Shown in pieces: positions 14,262 to 24,806 of a stretch of DNA of 64,000 nt; within the stretch, counting starts at the first letter, position 1, and every line of letters starts with the position of its first letter. The stretch is from Ehretia macrophylla (lineage: Eukaryota > Streptophyta > Magnoliopsida > Boraginales > Ehretiaceae), in NCBI GenBank assembly GCA_037974665.1, contig CM075770.1, forward strand, positions 61,391,850-61,455,849. The letters are read 5' to 3'. The notes under the pieces are model-generated. The model ran no database searches and was not told where the DNA came from. It saw only the letters and a program-made list of their open reading frames with translations. Both the position numbers and the translations under genes were made by a program.

Positions 14262-14290
14262 ATTTTAGTTTTCGACAAAAAATAAAAGTT
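14262..14290. repeat. Box-deleted satellite monomer junction
   Basis: Here AGTTTT runs directly into CGACAAAAAATAAAAG. The segment that normally carries the monomer-end sequence and the whole left arm of the dyad is missing. The same junction occurs at about 18000 and 32190, so it is one old deletion copied with the higher-order unit. Confidence 0.8.
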
Positions 14291-16279
14291 TGCTGGCCAT
14301 CGGATCGCCACTAGATATGAAGGGGCTACAAATTAAAAATATAATCAAATTGTTTACATATATAAATAAATTTATTTATTTAGAATAAAATTAATAATAT
14401 AATAAAAAGTTGGTTTTAGATAATATAAAACATATTTACAAAATTTAATGTTAAATAAATTTAGTTATTTAATATGAAATTAAATAATTTATAATTTATT
14501 ATAACAAATTTTAGTTTTTGAATCCATTTTGAAGCCCCGTGGTGGCCATTGGCCACCAAACGGTGACAAAAGGTAAAAGTTTGGTGGCCATTTGGTCGCC
14601 AATAGATAAGAAGGGGAGACAAATTAAAAATATAAATCAAATTATTTATATAAATAAATAAATTCATTGATTTAGAATAAAAGTAATAATATAAATCAAA
14701 AGTAGCTTTTAGTTAATAAAAAACATATTTACAAAATTTAATGTTAAATAAATTTAGTTATTTAATATAAAATTAATTAAGATATAATTTATTATAACAA
14801 ATTTTAGTTTTTGAATACCATTTTGTAGCCCCGTGGTGGTCATTGGCCTCCAAACAGCGCAAAAAGTAAAAGTTTGGTGGCTATTTGGTCGCTAATAGAT
14901 ATGAAGGGGCTGCAAATTAACAATATAAATCAAATTGTTCATATAAAAAAATAAATTCATTTATTTACAAAAAAATTATTAATATAAATCAAAAGTTTTT
15001 TTTAGATAATATAAAACATATTTACCAAATTTAATGTTAAATAAATTAAGTTATTTAATATAAAATTAATTAATTTATAATTTATTATAAAAATTTTAGT
15101 TTTGGAATACCATCTTGTTGCCCAGTGGTGGCCATTGGCCACCAAACGGCGACAAAATGTAAAAGTTTGGTCGCTAATAGATATGAAGGGCTATAAATTA
15201 AAAATATAAATCAAATTGTTTATTTAAATAAATAAAGTCATTTATTTAGAATAAAATTAATAATATAAATCAAAAGTTATTTTTAGATAATATAAAACAT
15301 ATTTAGAAAATTTAATGTTAAAAAAAGTTTAGTTATTTAATATAAAATTAATTATTTTATAATTTATTATTACAAATTTTAGTTTTAGAATACCATTTTG
15401 TAGCCCCGTGGTGGCCATTGGCCACCAAACGGTGACAAAAAGTAAAAGTTTCGTGGCCATTGGATTGCCACTAGATATGAAGGGGCTACAAATTAAAAAT
15501 ATAATCAAATTGTTTATATAAATAAATAAATTCATTTATTTAGAATAAAATTAGTAATATAATAAAAAGTTGGTTTTAGATAATATAAAACATATTTCCA
15601 AAATTTAATGTTAAATAAATTTAGTTATTTAATATAAAATTAAATAATTTATAATTTATTATAACAAAATTTAGTTTTTGAATACCATTTTGTAGACCCG
15701 TGGTAGCCATTAGCCACCAAACGGCGACAAAAAGTATAAGTTTGGTGGCCTTTTGGTCGCCAATAGATATGATGGAGTTACAAATAAAAAATATAAATCA
15801 AAATGTTTATATAAATAAATAAATTCATTTACTTAGAATAAAATTAATAAGATAAAACAAAATTAGTTTTTAGATAATATAAAACATATTTACAAAATTT
15901 AATGTTACATAAATTTTGTTATTTAATATAAAATTAATTAATTTATAATTTATTATAACAAATTTTTGTTTTTGAATACCATTTTGTTGCCCCGTGGACG
16001 TCATTGGTCACCAAAAGGCGACAAAAAGGAAAAGTTTGGTGGCCATTTGGTCGCCAACTGAAACGAAAGGACTATAAATTAAAAATATAAATCAAATTGG
16101 TTAGATAAATAAATAAATTCATTTATTTAGAATAAAATTAATAATATAAATTAAAAGTTAATTTTAGATAATATAAAACATATTTACAAAATTTAATGTT
16201 AAATAAATTTGGTTATTTAATATAAAATTAATTAAGTTGTAATTTATTATAACAAATTTTCATTTTTGAATAGCATTTT

Positions 16280-18850
16280 GTAGCCCCGTGGCGGTGATTG
16301 GCCACCAAACGGCGACAAAAAGTAAATATTTGGTGGCCATTTGGTCGCCAATTGATATGAAGGGGCTAAAAATTAAAAATATAAATCATATTGTTTATAT
16401 AAATAAATCAATTCATTTATTTATAATAAGAGTAATAATATAAATCAAAAGTTGTTTTTAGATAATATAAAACATATTTACAAAATTTAATGTTAAATAA
16501 ATTAAGTTATTTAATATAAAATAAATTAATTTATAATTTATTATAACAAATTTTTGTTTTTGAATACCATCTTGTAGCCTAGTGGTGGCGATTGACCACC
16601 AAACGGTGACAAAATGTTAAAGTTCGGTCGCTAATAGATATGAAGGGGCTACAAATTAAAATATAAATTAAATTGTTAATATAAATAAATTAATTCATTT
16701 ATTTCGAATAAAATTAATAATATAAATCAAAATTTGTTTTTAGATAATATAAAACATATTTACAAAATTTAATGTTAAATAAATTTAGTTATTTAATATA
16801 AAATTAATTATTTTATAATTTATTATAACAAATTTTAGTGTTTGAATACCATTTTGTAGCCCCGTGGTAGCGATTGGCCACCAAACGGCGACAAAAAGTA
16901 AAAGTTTGGTGATCATTTGATCGCCAATAGATATGAAGGGGCTACAAATTAAAAATATAAATCAAATTATTTATATAAATAAATAAATTCATTTATTTAG
17001 AATAAAATTAATAATATATATCAAAAGTTGGTTTTAGATAATATAAAACATATTTACAAAATTTAATGTTAAATAAATTTAATTATTTAATATAAAATTA
17101 AATAATTTATAATTTATTATAACAAAATTTAGTTTTTGAATCCATTTTGCAGCCCCGTGGTGGCCATTGGCCACCAAACAACGACAAAAAGTAAAAGTTT
17201 GGTGGCCATTTGGTCGCCAATAGATATGAAGGGGCTACAAATTGAAAATATAAATCAAATTATTTATATAAATAAATAAATTCATTGATTTAGAATAAAA
17301 TTAATAATATAAATCAAAATTAGCTTTTAGATAATATAAAACATATTTACAAAATTTAATGTTAAATAAATTTAGTTATTTAATATAAAATTAATTAACA
17401 TATAATTTATTATAACAAATTTTAGTTTTTGAATACCATTTTGTAGCCCCGTGGTGGCCATTGGCCGCCAAACGGCGCAAAAAGTAAAAGTTTGGTGGCT
17501 ATTTGGTCGCTAATAGATATGAAGTGGCTACAAATTAAGAATATAAATCAAATTGTTCATATAAATAAATAAATTCATTTATTTAAAATAAAATTAATAA
17601 TATAAATGAAATTTTTTTTAGATAATATAAAACATATTTGCAAAATTTAATGTTAAATAAATTAAGTTATTTAATATAAAATTAATTAATTTATAATTTA
17701 TTATAACAAATTTTAGTTTTTGAATACCATCTTGTTGCCCAGTGGTGGCCATTTGCCACCAAACGGTGACAAAAAGTAAAAGTTTGGTCGCTAATAGATA
17801 TGAAGGGGCTATAAATTAAAAATATAAATCAAATTATTTATATAAATAAATAAATTCATTTATTTAGAATAAAATTAATAATATAAATCAAAATTTGTTT
17901 TTAGATAATATAAAACATATTTACAAAATTTAATATTAAAAAAATTTAGTTATTTAATATAAACTTAATTAATTTATAATTTATTATTACAAATTTTAGT
18001 TTTCGACAAAAAATAAAAGTTTGGTGGCCATTGGATCGCCACTAGATATGAAGGGGCTACAAATTAAAAATATAATCAAATTGTTTATATAAATAAATAA
18101 ATTCATTTATTTAGAATAAAATTAATAATATAATCAAAAGTTGGTTTTAGATAATATAAAACATATTTACAAAATTTAATATTAAATAAATTTAGTTATT
18201 TAATATAAAATTAAATAATTTATAATTTATTATAACAAATTTTAGTTTTTGAATACCATTTTGTAGCCCCGTGGTAGCCATTAGCCACCAAACGGCGACA
18301 AAAAGTAAAAGTTTGGTGGCCTTTTGGTCGCCAATAGATATGAAGGAGCTACAAATAAAAAATATAAATCAAATTGTTTATATAAATAAATAAATTCATT
18401 TATTTAGAATAAAATTAATAATATAAATCAAAAGTAGTTTTTATATAATATAAAACATATTTACAAAATTTAATGTTACATAAATTTAGCTATTTTATAT
18501 AAAATTAATTAATTTATAATTTATTATAACAAATTTTACTTTTTGATTACCATTTTGTGGCCCCGTGGTGGTCATTGGTCACCAAAAGGCGACAAAAAGT
18601 AAAAGTTTGGTGGCCATTTGTTCGCCGATAGATATGAAGGGGCTACAAATTAAAAATATAAGTCAAATTGGTTATATAAATAAATAAATTCATTTATTTA
18701 GAATAAAATTAATAATATAAATCAAAAGTTGTTTTTAGATAATATAAAACATATTTTCAAAATTTAATGTTAAATAAATTTAGTTATTTAATATAAAATT
18801 AATTAATTTATAATTTATTATGTCAAAATTTTGGTTTTGAATACCACTTT
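16280..18850. repeat. Higher-order repeat copy 6 (2571 bp)
   Basis: The order is A-B-H-I-F-C-(G without its left arm)-D-E, then a J monomer at 18851 that is interrupted by the gypsy insertion. The shortened G near 18003 explains why it is about 45 bp shorter than copy 4. Confidence 0.78.
17996..18020. repeat. Box-deleted satellite monomer junction
   Basis: Same deletion as near 14270: AGTTTT is joined to CGACAAAAAATAAAAG, removing the left arm of the palindrome. Confidence 0.8.
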
Positions 18851-18930
18851 GTAGCCCCGTGGTGGCCATTGGCCAGCAAACAACGACAAAAAAGAAATAT
18901 TTGGTGGCCATTTGGTCGCCAATTGATATG

Positions 18931-18935
18931 AAAGA
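18931..18935. repeat. Left target site duplication of the gypsy element
   Basis: AAAGA. The right copy is AAAGG (28834-28838). The empty-site equivalent in a sister monomer near 33115 reads GATATGAAAGGGACTAC, so AAAGG is the original and the left copy carries one change. Confidence 0.85.
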
Positions 18936-19488
18936 TGTAACGCCCCGAACCCAACCCCACGCTAAAGTCAGGCTCGGACCCGACACTCGGACAGAGTCTC
19001 CTCTGTACCAAGGACAAAACGGTTACCTATAAACTATCACTCAAGATATTTGAATTAAATCAACAACTTCTCCGCCAACCTCCCCAAAGCAAAACCAGAG
19101 CCACAAGGCCATCCGAGCCTTGGAGCAACAACATTCTACTTAAGCACACAAGCATGCGAGATAGTTGGTTTTTAGCCATAAGTAGTTAAATACAATAAAA
19201 TTCTAAGTTCCATATGAAGATCCACAAACACTTCAAACATGCAAGGAAAATTAAAGTCTAGAATTCATTATTACAATCCACATTATAGTCCACAACTACT
19301 AGACATATACACAAGACTCCAAGGTCTCAAAGCACAATATTAACAAGAACTCCACGCAAGTAGCACATAATATCCACCTCAGCACACAAAGTCACGGATT
19401 CTGATCTACGTGAACTTCTTCTTCCTCTTCTACTTCTAACAGCTGGGGATTCACCTCAGCTTCTCCTGAAACATTTCAAATGAGGAGT

Positions 19489-19505
19489 GAGCAACTAAGT
19501 TGCCC
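19489..19505 (-). other. LTR stem-loop near acceptor-like site (gypsy 3' LTR)
   Basis: On the minus strand GCAAC-TTA-GTTGC. The equivalent in LARD-I is GTAAC-TTG-GTTAC, a compensatory pair change. TTTCAGG follows downstream. Confidence 0.72.
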
Positions 19506-19824
19506 AGCGAGGGAGGTGATGCAACATGCCAACGTGCAATATGATATGCAACACAAGTAAACATATACAAGCTACATAAACTAACAAGACAATAAGCCAA
19601 CTATTAATCACTTTAAAAAGGATACGGTTCCACTTCCAAGTCTTCATCCACGAGCCACGAACCACGAGCATCACGATCATGCTGGCAAACCCCAAACACC
19701 ACAATTGGGATACTCCGGATGTATCCCGATCCTACGATCCTTTCTCCCGAGGTAGGTCCATGCCCAGTAGGTGAACCACGCCTTTGGGGTAGTGGAGTAT
19801 GCCTCAGCGAGAAAGGGAATAGGC

Positions 19825-19907
19825 ACCATGGTAGTCGAGGGAGCACGGCAAGCCCGATGCCGCCCGTGTTTCTCGACGCTACCATGTCCGAAAAAGGTTG
19901 CGCAACC
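19825..19907 (-). other. LTR module: palindrome and GC hairpin (gypsy 3' LTR)
   Basis: On the minus strand GGTTGCGCAACC (19896-19907), a perfect 12 bp palindrome, is followed by CATGGTAGCGTCGAG pairing with CTCGACTACCATG. The top of the stem is GGCATCGGGCTTGCC, where GGCA and TGCC pair around TCGGGCT. The same block is in both LARD families. Confidence 0.8.
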
Positions 19908-21366
19908 CAATACAAGTCACAAGCAATCAATATAACACATAACACATAAGAGGGACGACAAAGTAGGCCGCCCTCACATATATGCACGATAAAAGTTCAT
20001 ATAAGCACGATATTAGCTAATAGATGCCAAAAGAAGCAACCAACACAATTAAATCCCACAATCTACTCACATAGCTTAATTATATGCTAAATATTCAATG
20101 CAAGGCACTAAAATCCCTCAACAAATTCTAAATGCAACTCAAATGACTAAAAACTACATTTTCCCTTTCTTTAACCGAGTTTTCTTTCTCCTAAGCATGG
20201 TTCAAGATTCCCAAACCATTTCCTAGTCTTTCTATGTTCTTAATTAAGCTCAAAGGTACCTTTTAAAATCACTAAAACTCATTTTTGAAGCAAAAGTTCG
20301 GGAAGGCCCCAAACGGGTTTGAACTATAGCCATACTAACCGAACCCCATTTTCGCGAAACGAAAGCACCAAAGGTGCTTCCTTAGCTCAAGGATACCCAA
20401 ATCAATGCCCAAACTTGCCCGGATTGCTTAACGTGTAAAACCCCCTTTTTAAAGTAAGCTATTTATGCAATTAAGTTCAAATTCGAGTGATTCAACCTCA
20501 CGTGGCTTTTCAACTAACTCCCCTAGGGTCTAGAGCACCTAATTGAAGCATCAATTCAAGCCAATTAGCAAATTTTTTCAAAACCCTAATTCTAGGCACT
20601 ATTCATCATCTCTTTGAGCAATCTCAAGTTTCAACCATTAACTTTGTTATCAAACCTCAAAAGTTATCTCTATAGACATTAAATAATTCATAGGAAGCAT
20701 TCATAACAAGTTATATAGCTAATATCAACAAATCAATAAAATTCAATATATGCACACAAAATTTAAAAACAAATAAATGCATCTCCCTCACAATTTTTGA
20801 AGATGAAGAAGCTTGTTGAAGTCCCTAGGTTGCTCAAAACCTTCCCAAGATCAAGCTAAGAGCTCAAAGTGCAAGATTGAAGAAGCAAGAATCCTCCTTT
20901 TCTCCCTTGAGTGGGTCAGCCAAAGCATAGGACATAGATGTCATTTTTTTGTTTGTTTTGATGACTAATGTGTTTTATTCTCTTTTTATTTCATGAGATG
21001 GTTATGTTATATGTGATATATAATTAATATTCTAAGCTAATTAATCTCAAAACTTGATCAATTAAGGCTAATTGCAATTACAAATGCTTTTTAATTGAAA
21101 CTAGCACTATTCTAATGTAAAACTATTCAAAGTTCACGGAAAACATTTTCCAAACGCACACTCCTAAGCTCGGAATTTCAAAACGAAAATTTCTTGGTTC
21201 CTTTTAAATGTCATATGACCTAGGAAAAATTTAAAATCAAACTTTTGAAACAGTCAAAAATATTATGAATAGTAACCCCTAATAAAAATAATTAAGCAAG
21301 AAAATGATGCACGTAGAAATGTACACATAGGCATGTAACGATTATAATAAATTTAGAGATAAATTC

Positions 21367-21780
21367 TCAGGAGGCATACCCTCTCCCCCTTAAACTAATT
21401 GCATTCTCACAATTCTTACATGATTCGGCAAAGAGTTTTGGATACTTCTCTCTGATATGATCTTCTCGCTCCCAAGTGGCATCCTCAATCCCATGATGAT
21501 CCCAAAGAACTTTTACCATAGGAATACTTTTAGTTCTAAGTTCCTGAATCTTTCGGTCAACCACTCGAAGAGGTTTCTCAACATAAGCTAAGGACTCATC
21601 AATCTCCAACAGTTCTGGCTCAATGATATGCGACAGATCAGGATTATACTTTCTCAACAGTGACACATGAAAAACATCATGAATCCGACCCAAACTCGGA
21701 GGTAAGGCCAATCTGTAAGCTAAATCCCCAACTTTCTTAGTGATCTCAAATGGTCCCACGTATCTAGGACTAAGTTTACC
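21367..21780 (-). pseudogene. pol: Integrase C terminus: GPF motif and chromodomain
   Basis: In frame after the [14 protein letters not shown] (GPF/Y motif), then a linker and a chromodomain-like end with [22 protein letters not shown] and [17 protein letters not shown]. In chromoviruses this domain tethers the integration complex to heterochromatin marks, consistent with finding the element in a satellite array. The frame runs through the polypurine tract and stops at 21367-21369, about 10 codons past KNCEN, just inside the LTR. Confidence 0.85.
21379..21391 (-). other. Polypurine tract of the gypsy element
   Basis: The minus strand reads AAGGGGGAGAGGG directly before the 3' LTR. It is the plus-strand primer and is also coding: it supplies the Arg-Gly-Arg-Gly near the end of pol. 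Confidence 0.85.
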
Positions 21781-22593
21781 TCATTTTCCGTACCGAATCA
21801 AACCCTTTCGCGGAGAGACTTTCAAGAAAACACGATCACCCTTAGAAAATACTAAGTCCCGTCGACGTCTATTAGCATAATTCTTCTGTCGACTCTGAGC
21901 TGTAAGCATCCTTTTCTTTATAAGTCTCACATTATCCACCATTTTAATCATCTCCAGAAGAATAGCGGGATCAACTATTTTCGTCTTACCTACCTCATCC
22001 CAATACAACGGAGACCGACATTTCCGCCCATAAAGTGCCTCGTAGGGTGCCATGCCAATAGTGGCCTGATAACTGTTATTGTAAGCAAACTCCGCTAAAG
22101 GCAGATATTTCTCCCAATTCTTGCCAAAATCCAGAACACAGGCTCTCAACATATCTTCCAGTATCCTGATAGTCCTCTCTGACTGGCCATCCGTCTGCAG
22201 GTGATATGCAGTACTAAAACTCAAATTAGTCCCCATAGCCTTTTGTAGTTTCTGCCAGAATTGTGATGTAAACCTGGGATCCCTGTCTGACACTATCTGA
22301 GATGGAACTCTATGCAGTCTCACAATATTTTCAACATTAGGCTCAGCCAATTTGTCAAGAGAATCTATTTTCTTTGTAGCAATAAAATGCGAACTCTTCA
22401 TCAACCTATCGACTACAACCCACACAGAATCATTATGCAAATCCGACACAAGATCCATAGTAACCTGATCCCATTTCCACACCGCAATCTCCAACGGTTG
22501 CAACAATCCTGCCGGCCTCTGATGCTCTGCCTTAACTTTCTGTCAAGTCAAACATTTAGCTACATACTCAGCTATCTCTCTCTTCATGTTGTT
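21781..22593 (-). pseudogene. pol: Integrase core (broken)
   Basis: The frame continues through a second stop (TGA 22543-22545) that replaces the last Cys of the HHCC finger (CLT then stop). The catalytic core from 22506 carries the DD35E triad: Asp in TMDLVS, Asp in VSDRDPRF and Glu in TDGQSERT, with 35 residues between the last two. YNNSYQATIGMAPYEALYG is the usual post-core block. A TGA at 21781-21783 ends it after RYGK; Arg is normal there. Integrase inserts cDNA and leaves the 5 bp duplication seen here. Confidence 0.88.
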
Positions 22594-23454
22594 CTACCAG
22601 TAATTCTGTTTCAAATCTCTATACATTTTTGTGCTTCCTGGATGAATTGTGTATTTAGAAGCATGAGCCTCAGCAAGAATTTCATCTTTCACAGTCGAAT
22701 TACTGGGAATGCAAATTCTATTCCTGTACCTGAGAAGTCCATCATCATGCATCTTAAAGTCGGACTCTCCCCCTTTTGACTTCTCTAAATGCTTCAATAA
22801 CTGCGAATCGGATTGTTGCGCTTCTCTGATTCTAGATAGCAATAAAGATTTGATTTGTAAGCTAGCAAATTGAATACCTGATCTAGAAGCCTCTGGTTGC
22901 CAGAAACACACCTCCTTTACAGTCTCGCAATCCTTCATTACCAAACTAGCCACAAAAGCTTTTCGGCTCAGTGCATCTGCAACAGTATTAGCTTTTCCTG
23001 GCAAATAGCTAATGGTACAGTTATAATCATTTAACAGTTCTAGCCAACGCCTTTGCCTCATATTCAAATCTTTTTGAGAAAACAAATATTTCAAACTTTT
23101 ATGATCAGTAAATATTTCAAATTTGTTACCCCACAAATAATAACGCCATTTCTTCAAAGCAAATACAACAGCTGCAAGCTCCAAATCATGAGTAGGATAA
23201 TTGAGTTCATATGGTTTCAATTTCCTAGGGGCATATGCTATGCCTTTACCATTTTGCATCAGGACACAACCCAAGCCTTCTTTCGAAGCGTCACTATAAA
23301 TCACCAAGTTCTCGGTTCCCTCAGGCAAGGCAAGGATAGGTGCAGTGGTAAGTCTCTTTTTCAACTCCTGGAAACTAGCTTCACATTTGTCATCCCAATT
23401 AAACACAGTTTTCCTCTGAGTTAAAGTAGTCAAAGGTCCTGCAATCTTTAACAA
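22594..23454 (-). pseudogene. pol: RNase H and integrase zinc-binding domain (broken)
   Basis: The RNase H core shows [25 protein letters not shown] and VADALSRK, supplying the usual four acidic residues. It is followed by the integrase N terminus with [19 protein letters not shown], the HH half of the HHCC finger. An in-frame TAG (22594-22596) sits where a Trp is normal. RNase H removes template RNA. The domain itself is continuous and well conserved. Confidence 0.88.
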
Positions 23455-23755
23455 ATCGCCTATAATAGCCCGCTAATCCCAAGAAACTACAGACTTCTGT
23501 GACAGTTTCAGGTCTCTTCCACGACATAACCACATCAATTTTAGCAGGATCAATGGATATTCCCTCCTGGGAAATGATATGACCTAAAAAGGCAACCTGT
23601 TTCAACCAGAATTCACATTTGCTAAATTTGGCAAACAACTTGTGTTCTTGCAGGGTTTTAAGTACAATTCTCAAATGCTCTTCATGCTCTGACTCAGACT
23701 TAGAGTATACTAATATATCATCAATAAAAATCACAAAAAACTGATCAAGATAGGG
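23399..23755 (-). pseudogene. pol: Reverse transcriptase, active-site and thumb part (broken)
   Basis: Same frame as the preceding RT block after the TGA. It carries [11 protein letters not shown], with the two catalytic Asp of the YxDD-type motif (FIDD in this group). The thumb follows with [16 protein letters not shown] and [11 protein letters not shown]. After GYYRRF (near 23455) the frame changes; bases appear to be missing, because the RNase H frame resumes a few residues later than expected. The last 18 or so residues of this frame are out-of-frame. Confidence 0.87.
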
Positions 23756-24208
23756 TCAAAATACTCTCTGCATCAAATCCATAAAAGCAGCTGGAGCATT
23801 TGTCAACCCGAATGGTAAAACAACAAACTCATAATGGCCGTACCTGGTTCTAAATGCAGTCTTAGGTACATCTTCTTTCCGGATCCTCAACTTATAATAA
23901 CCCTGCCTCAAATCAAATTTTGAAAACACAACAGTACCCTGTAGCCGATCAAACAACTCCTCAATTAAAGGCAAATGATATTTATTTTTCACCGTTACCT
24001 GATTCAGACCTCGATAATCAATACACAAACGCAGAGTATCGTCTTTCTTTTTCACAAATAACACGGGAGCACCCCACGGTGACGAACTAGGCTGAATAAA
24101 ACTTTTCTCAAGTAAACCCTGTAGCTGAATTTTCAATTCTTGTAACTCAGGGGGAGACATTATATACGGGGGTTCTCGAGATAGGACTAGTTCCCGGCAA
24201 CAGGTCAA
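23756..24208 (-). pseudogene. pol: Reverse transcriptase, fingers and palm (broken)
   Basis: Contains the RT blocks [32 protein letters not shown] (first catalytic Asp in FDL) and [16 protein letters not shown]. It copies the RNA into cDNA in the family. A frameshift precedes it and an in-frame TGA (23756-23758) ends it just before the FIDD block. The residue expected at that stop in related elements is Arg, so a CGA to TGA change is likely. Confidence 0.88.
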
Positions 24209-24806
24209 TCACAAACTCAATCTCCCTATCAGGTGGTAACCCAGGCAACTCCTCAGGGAAAACCCCCGGAAACTCTTTTATAACAGGTACTTCATTCAAT
24301 TTCAATTTATCTCCAGGCTGATTAATTAAATAAGCTAAGTATGCATCATAGCCTTTACTCAACATTTTAGTAGCTTTAATAGAAGATATGATACGAGTCC
24401 CAGTAGACTTTCGACTCCCAGTTACTTTAATAACAGGTTGGTTAGGTACTTCTAAAGTCAAAACTTTCCTCCTACAGTCCAAACATGCATAATATCGCCC
24501 CAACCAATCCATCCCCAAGATAACTTCAAAGTCCCGAAATGGCATGATAATCAAATCAATAGGATACATGCAACCCTCAATGCAAATATTACAATCTTTA
24601 CATACAGACTCCGTAACAAATTTAGTACCCATAGGATTACCTACTTCAATCACATACGGCAGTTTATCAACTTTTAATGTAGCAGACTGTGCACATGCAG
24701 GTGTAATGAATGAATGTGTAGCCCCGGTATCAATCAAAACTACTACCGGCTGACTATTAATAAGAAAAGTACCTTCCACCACCACTGTCGTCTCTGGAAG
24801 CTCCTC
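24147..24806 (-). pseudogene. pol: Aspartic protease and start of RT, chromovirus pol
   Basis: Continues the gag frame after the TAG stop. The DTGA catalytic motif lies in VVLIDTGATHSFI (24785-24690 region), followed by the ILGMDWLGRY motif typical of plant gypsy proteases. The C-terminal part is the protease-RT linker with EEFPGVFPEELPGLPPDR-like sequence leading to the first RT block. The frame shifts at a C-run and A-run near 24175-24185 by one base; the downstream RT is in another frame. Cleaves Gag-Pol in the particle when intact. Initiation at the Met at 24785 is not expected. Confidence 0.85.

Larger units (their letters stand above)
12264..16279. repeat. Higher-order repeat copy 5 (expanded)
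   Basis: The order is A-B-H-I-F-C-C-(G without its left arm)-I-F-C-G-D-E. It is the canonical unit with an extra C, a box-deleted G near 14270 and a repeated I-F-C. The segment from about 14515 to 16279 matches about 10500-12263 at an offset near 4015 bp, including private changes such as AATAGATAAGAAGGGG and GGGGCTGCAAATTAA. Confidence 0.75.
1..18935. repeat. Satellite array, block 1 (about 290 bp monomer)
   Basis: About 65 tandem monomers, mostly 283-295 bp, lie head to tail. Each has a GC-richer box starting near GTAGCCCCGTGG and an AT-rich remainder with recurring ATAATATAAATCAAAAGTTG and ATTTAATGTTAAATAAATT. The box is an imperfect 96 bp palindrome. Monomer variants recur in a fixed order, so the array has higher-order structure. 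No host gene is seen. Short minus-strand reading frames beginning MNLF or MIIF recur only because they are translations of the monomer. The left edge is cut by the window; the right edge is the gypsy insertion at 18936. Confidence 0.97.
18936..21378 (-). repeat. 3' LTR of the gypsy element
   Basis: 2443 bp. On the minus strand it should begin TGTGACAC as the other LTR does, but here it reads TATGCCTCCT before rejoining GAGAATTT. It ends GGGGCGTTACA. It holds no gene; overlapping frames near 19495-19987 on both strands fall in the GC-rich hairpin module. Most of its length is nearly identical to the 5' LTR, but about 180 bp at the PBS-side end differ much more. Confidence 0.92.

Noticed and set aside
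1-18935. CRISPR-like array of direct repeats
   Set aside because: Repeats are contiguous 290 bp monomers without unique spacers, in a plant nuclear context.
19495-19987. Overlapping frames of 69-124 residues on both strands in the gypsy LTR, and counterparts at 27062-27442, 37595-37913 and 58187-58393
   Set aside because: They coincide with the GC-rich hairpin module, open on both strands because stops are rare there; frames are not consistent between copies.
22312-22779. Plus-strand frames of 116-155 residues opposite pol (22312, 23053, 25887)
   Set aside because: Antisense shadows of the conserved gag-pol reading frame.
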